Assembly: GCA_900553315.1 (NCBI GenBank)
Contig: USCW01000104.1
Coordinates: forward strand, 1 to 6,070
Length of the DNA stretch: 6,070 nt
Direction: 5' to 3'
Source: an uncultured Eubacteriales bacterium
GTDB lineage: Bacteria > Bacillota > Clostridia > Christensenellales > Aristaeellaceae
Numbering within the stretch: position 1 is the stretch's first letter; every line of letters starts with the position of its first letter. The notes beneath the pieces are model-generated. The model did not search any database. It saw only the letters and a program-made list of their open reading frames with translations, and had not been told where the DNA came from. Shown here piece by piece: positions 5,147 through 6,070 of the stretch. Made by a program: the position numbers and the translations under genes.

Positions 5147-6004
5147 ATGTTTAACGTCCATGGCGAAAGGGTCGCGCTGGTCACGGATACGTCTTGTGAC
5201 CTGAGCGACGAACAACTGGCGCGTTATGATATTTCGATGGTATCCCTGCGCGTGGTCGCCGCAGCCGGTGAATTCCGGGATCGGGTGGAGATCAACCAGG
5301 AAGAAATGTATGAATTATTAAAAAATGAGGTACCGAAGACCTCGCTGCCGCTGCCGGAGGATATTTCCGCGCTGTACGCTCGTCTGCGGGACGAGGGCTG
5401 CACGCGGATTCTGCATATTGCCATGTCCTCGGGTCTCAGCGGTACCTACAACATGTGCCGGATGCTGGCGGAGGACATGGACGGCATTCGTGTGGATGTG
5501 GTGGACAGCATGACGCTGAGCTGCGGTCTGGGTCTGCTGGTGCTGACGGCGGCGGAGATGCTGGAGGCTGGGCACACGGTGGAAGAGACGATTGCGGCGG
5601 TGGAGGAGAAGCGCAAGGGGCAGTTAGGCTGCTTTGTGATTCGGACGCTGGAGTTTCTGCGCAAGGGCGGTCGCATTGGTTTGGTCGCCGGTGTGGTGGG
5701 CTCGATGCTGCAATTAAAGCCGGTCATTTATGTGAATGACGACGGTGTGTACCAGACCTTGACGAAGGCGCGGGGCATGAACAACGCGATCGAGGCGATG
5801 TTCAACGAGTTCACCCGGCGCTACGAGGGTCGCTCGGTACGCTTGGCGGTGGTACACGGCAATGCGCCAGAGGATGCGGCGAAGCTCTTAGACAAGTTCC
5901 GCGCAAAGCTCGATGTGCGCGACGCGTTCATTTCCCCCGTCAGTCCCGTTCTGGCCATTCACACCGGCCCCGGTCTAGTCGGAGCAATCGTACAAGAGGT
6001 GTAA
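5147..6004 (+). CDS. DegV family fatty-acid-binding protein (FakB-like)
   Basis: A 285-aa cytosolic DegV protein, the usual length (about 280-290). Such proteins bind one fatty acid; those acting as FakB present it to the kinase FakA for phosphorylation, which feeds phospholipid synthesis. No FakA gene is in this window, so that partnership is inferred. Family landmarks in order are VTDTSCDLS (12-20), the TSLPLPEDI segment (65-73), HIAMSSGLSGTYN (90-102), VDSMTLSCGLG (119-129), TLEFLRKGGRIG (167-178), LQLKPVI (188-194) and HTGPGLVGAIV (272-282). The TS and SSGLSG segments supply hydroxyls that hold the fatty-acid carboxylate in known structures. The start at 5147 is set by its ribosome site and promoter. 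It has its own promoter and so is probably independent of the methyltransferase gene. Bacillota often carry several DegV copies with different fatty-acid preferences; the preference here cannot be read from sequence alone. Confidence 0.95.
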   Translation: MFNVHGERVALVTDTSCDLSDEQLARYDISMVSLRVVAAAGEFRDRVEINQEEMYELLKNEVPKTSLPLPEDISALYARLRDEGCTRILHIAMSSGLSGTYNMCRMLAEDMDGIRVDVVDSMTLSCGLGLLVLTAAEMLEAGHTVEETIAAVEEKRKGQLGCFVIRTLEFLRKGGRIGLVAGVVGSMLQLKPVIYVNDDGVYQTLTKARGMNNAIEAMFNEFTRRYEGRSVRLAVVHGNAPEDAAKLLDKFRAKLDVRDAFISPVSPVLAIHTGPGLVGAIVQEV

Positions 6005-6018
6005 CGTGGGGGGAGATT

Positions 6019-6060
6019 GCGAGGGAGGGGGCTTCTCTGTAGAGAAGCCCCCTCCCTCGC
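6019..6060. repeat. Perfect 20-bp inverted repeat after the DegV gene
   Basis: Arms at 6019-6038 and 6041-6060 are exactly complementary over 20 bp, with GT between them; in RNA this would be a 19-bp stem with a UGUA loop. The arms are very GC-rich (GCGAGGGAGGGGGCTTC...). Outside them, GGGAG (6011-6015) can pair with CTCCC (6062-6066), lengthening the structure. It begins 15 bp after the DegV stop, so it is placed to act as a terminator. No T-run follows within the 10 bases left, and none follows on the other strand. It may therefore be a bidirectional transcript end or a dispersed palindromic repeat. Confidence 0.8.
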
Positions 6061-6070
6061 GCTCCCTCCC

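Overview
The window looks like chromosomal DNA from a GC-rich Bacillota of the class Clostridia, possibly an Oscillospirales-type gut anaerobe. That placement is an inference. It rests on strong AGGAGG-type ribosome binding sites, consensus sigma-A promoters, an EF-P with the Bacillus-type Lys32 loop, a DegV protein, and the gene set 'M24 peptidase - efp - CD1247-type acidic protein'. There are seven protein genes in three transcriptional blocks. I found no tRNA, rRNA, CRISPR array, transposase or integrase.

Block 1 (minus strand, 1-2268). A sigma-A promoter at 2240-2268 drives a Xaa-Pro aminopeptidase-like M24 metallopeptidase, then efp (elongation factor P), then a CD1247-type protein whose 3' end lies outside the window. 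The three genes have short gaps and no clear internal promoter, so they are probably one operon. A small hairpin at 460-478 separates efp from the last gene.

Block 2 (plus strand, 2339-5045). A divergent promoter at 2339-2367 starts a run of four genes that overlap at their stop/start codons (TGATG, TAATG, ATGA). The first two are markedly AT-rich: an unrecognised 149-aa protein, and a 160-aa membrane protein with an N-terminal zinc ribbon, one transmembrane helix and a C-terminal pair of DnaJ-like CxxCxGxG motifs. The composition then switches sharply to GC-rich near the start of a YkgJ-like cysteine-cluster protein, which is followed by a beta-class DNA methyltransferase with no restriction gene nearby. 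The AT-rich pair looks like an acquired cassette placed upstream of an older GC-rich pair.

Block 3 (plus strand, 5083-6060). A near-consensus promoter (TTGACT, 18 bp, TATAAT) drives a DegV-family fatty-acid-binding protein. A perfect 20-bp inverted repeat follows directly after it.

In all three blocks the promoter rules out the longest open reading frame as the true protein start, so the starts given here are internal ones. No complete, clearly novel system is evident. The most curious items are the AT-rich cassette with its two-ended zinc-binding membrane protein, the overlapping pair of YkgJ-like protein and solitary methyltransferase, and the Cys/His cluster inside the acidic tract of the CD1247-type protein.
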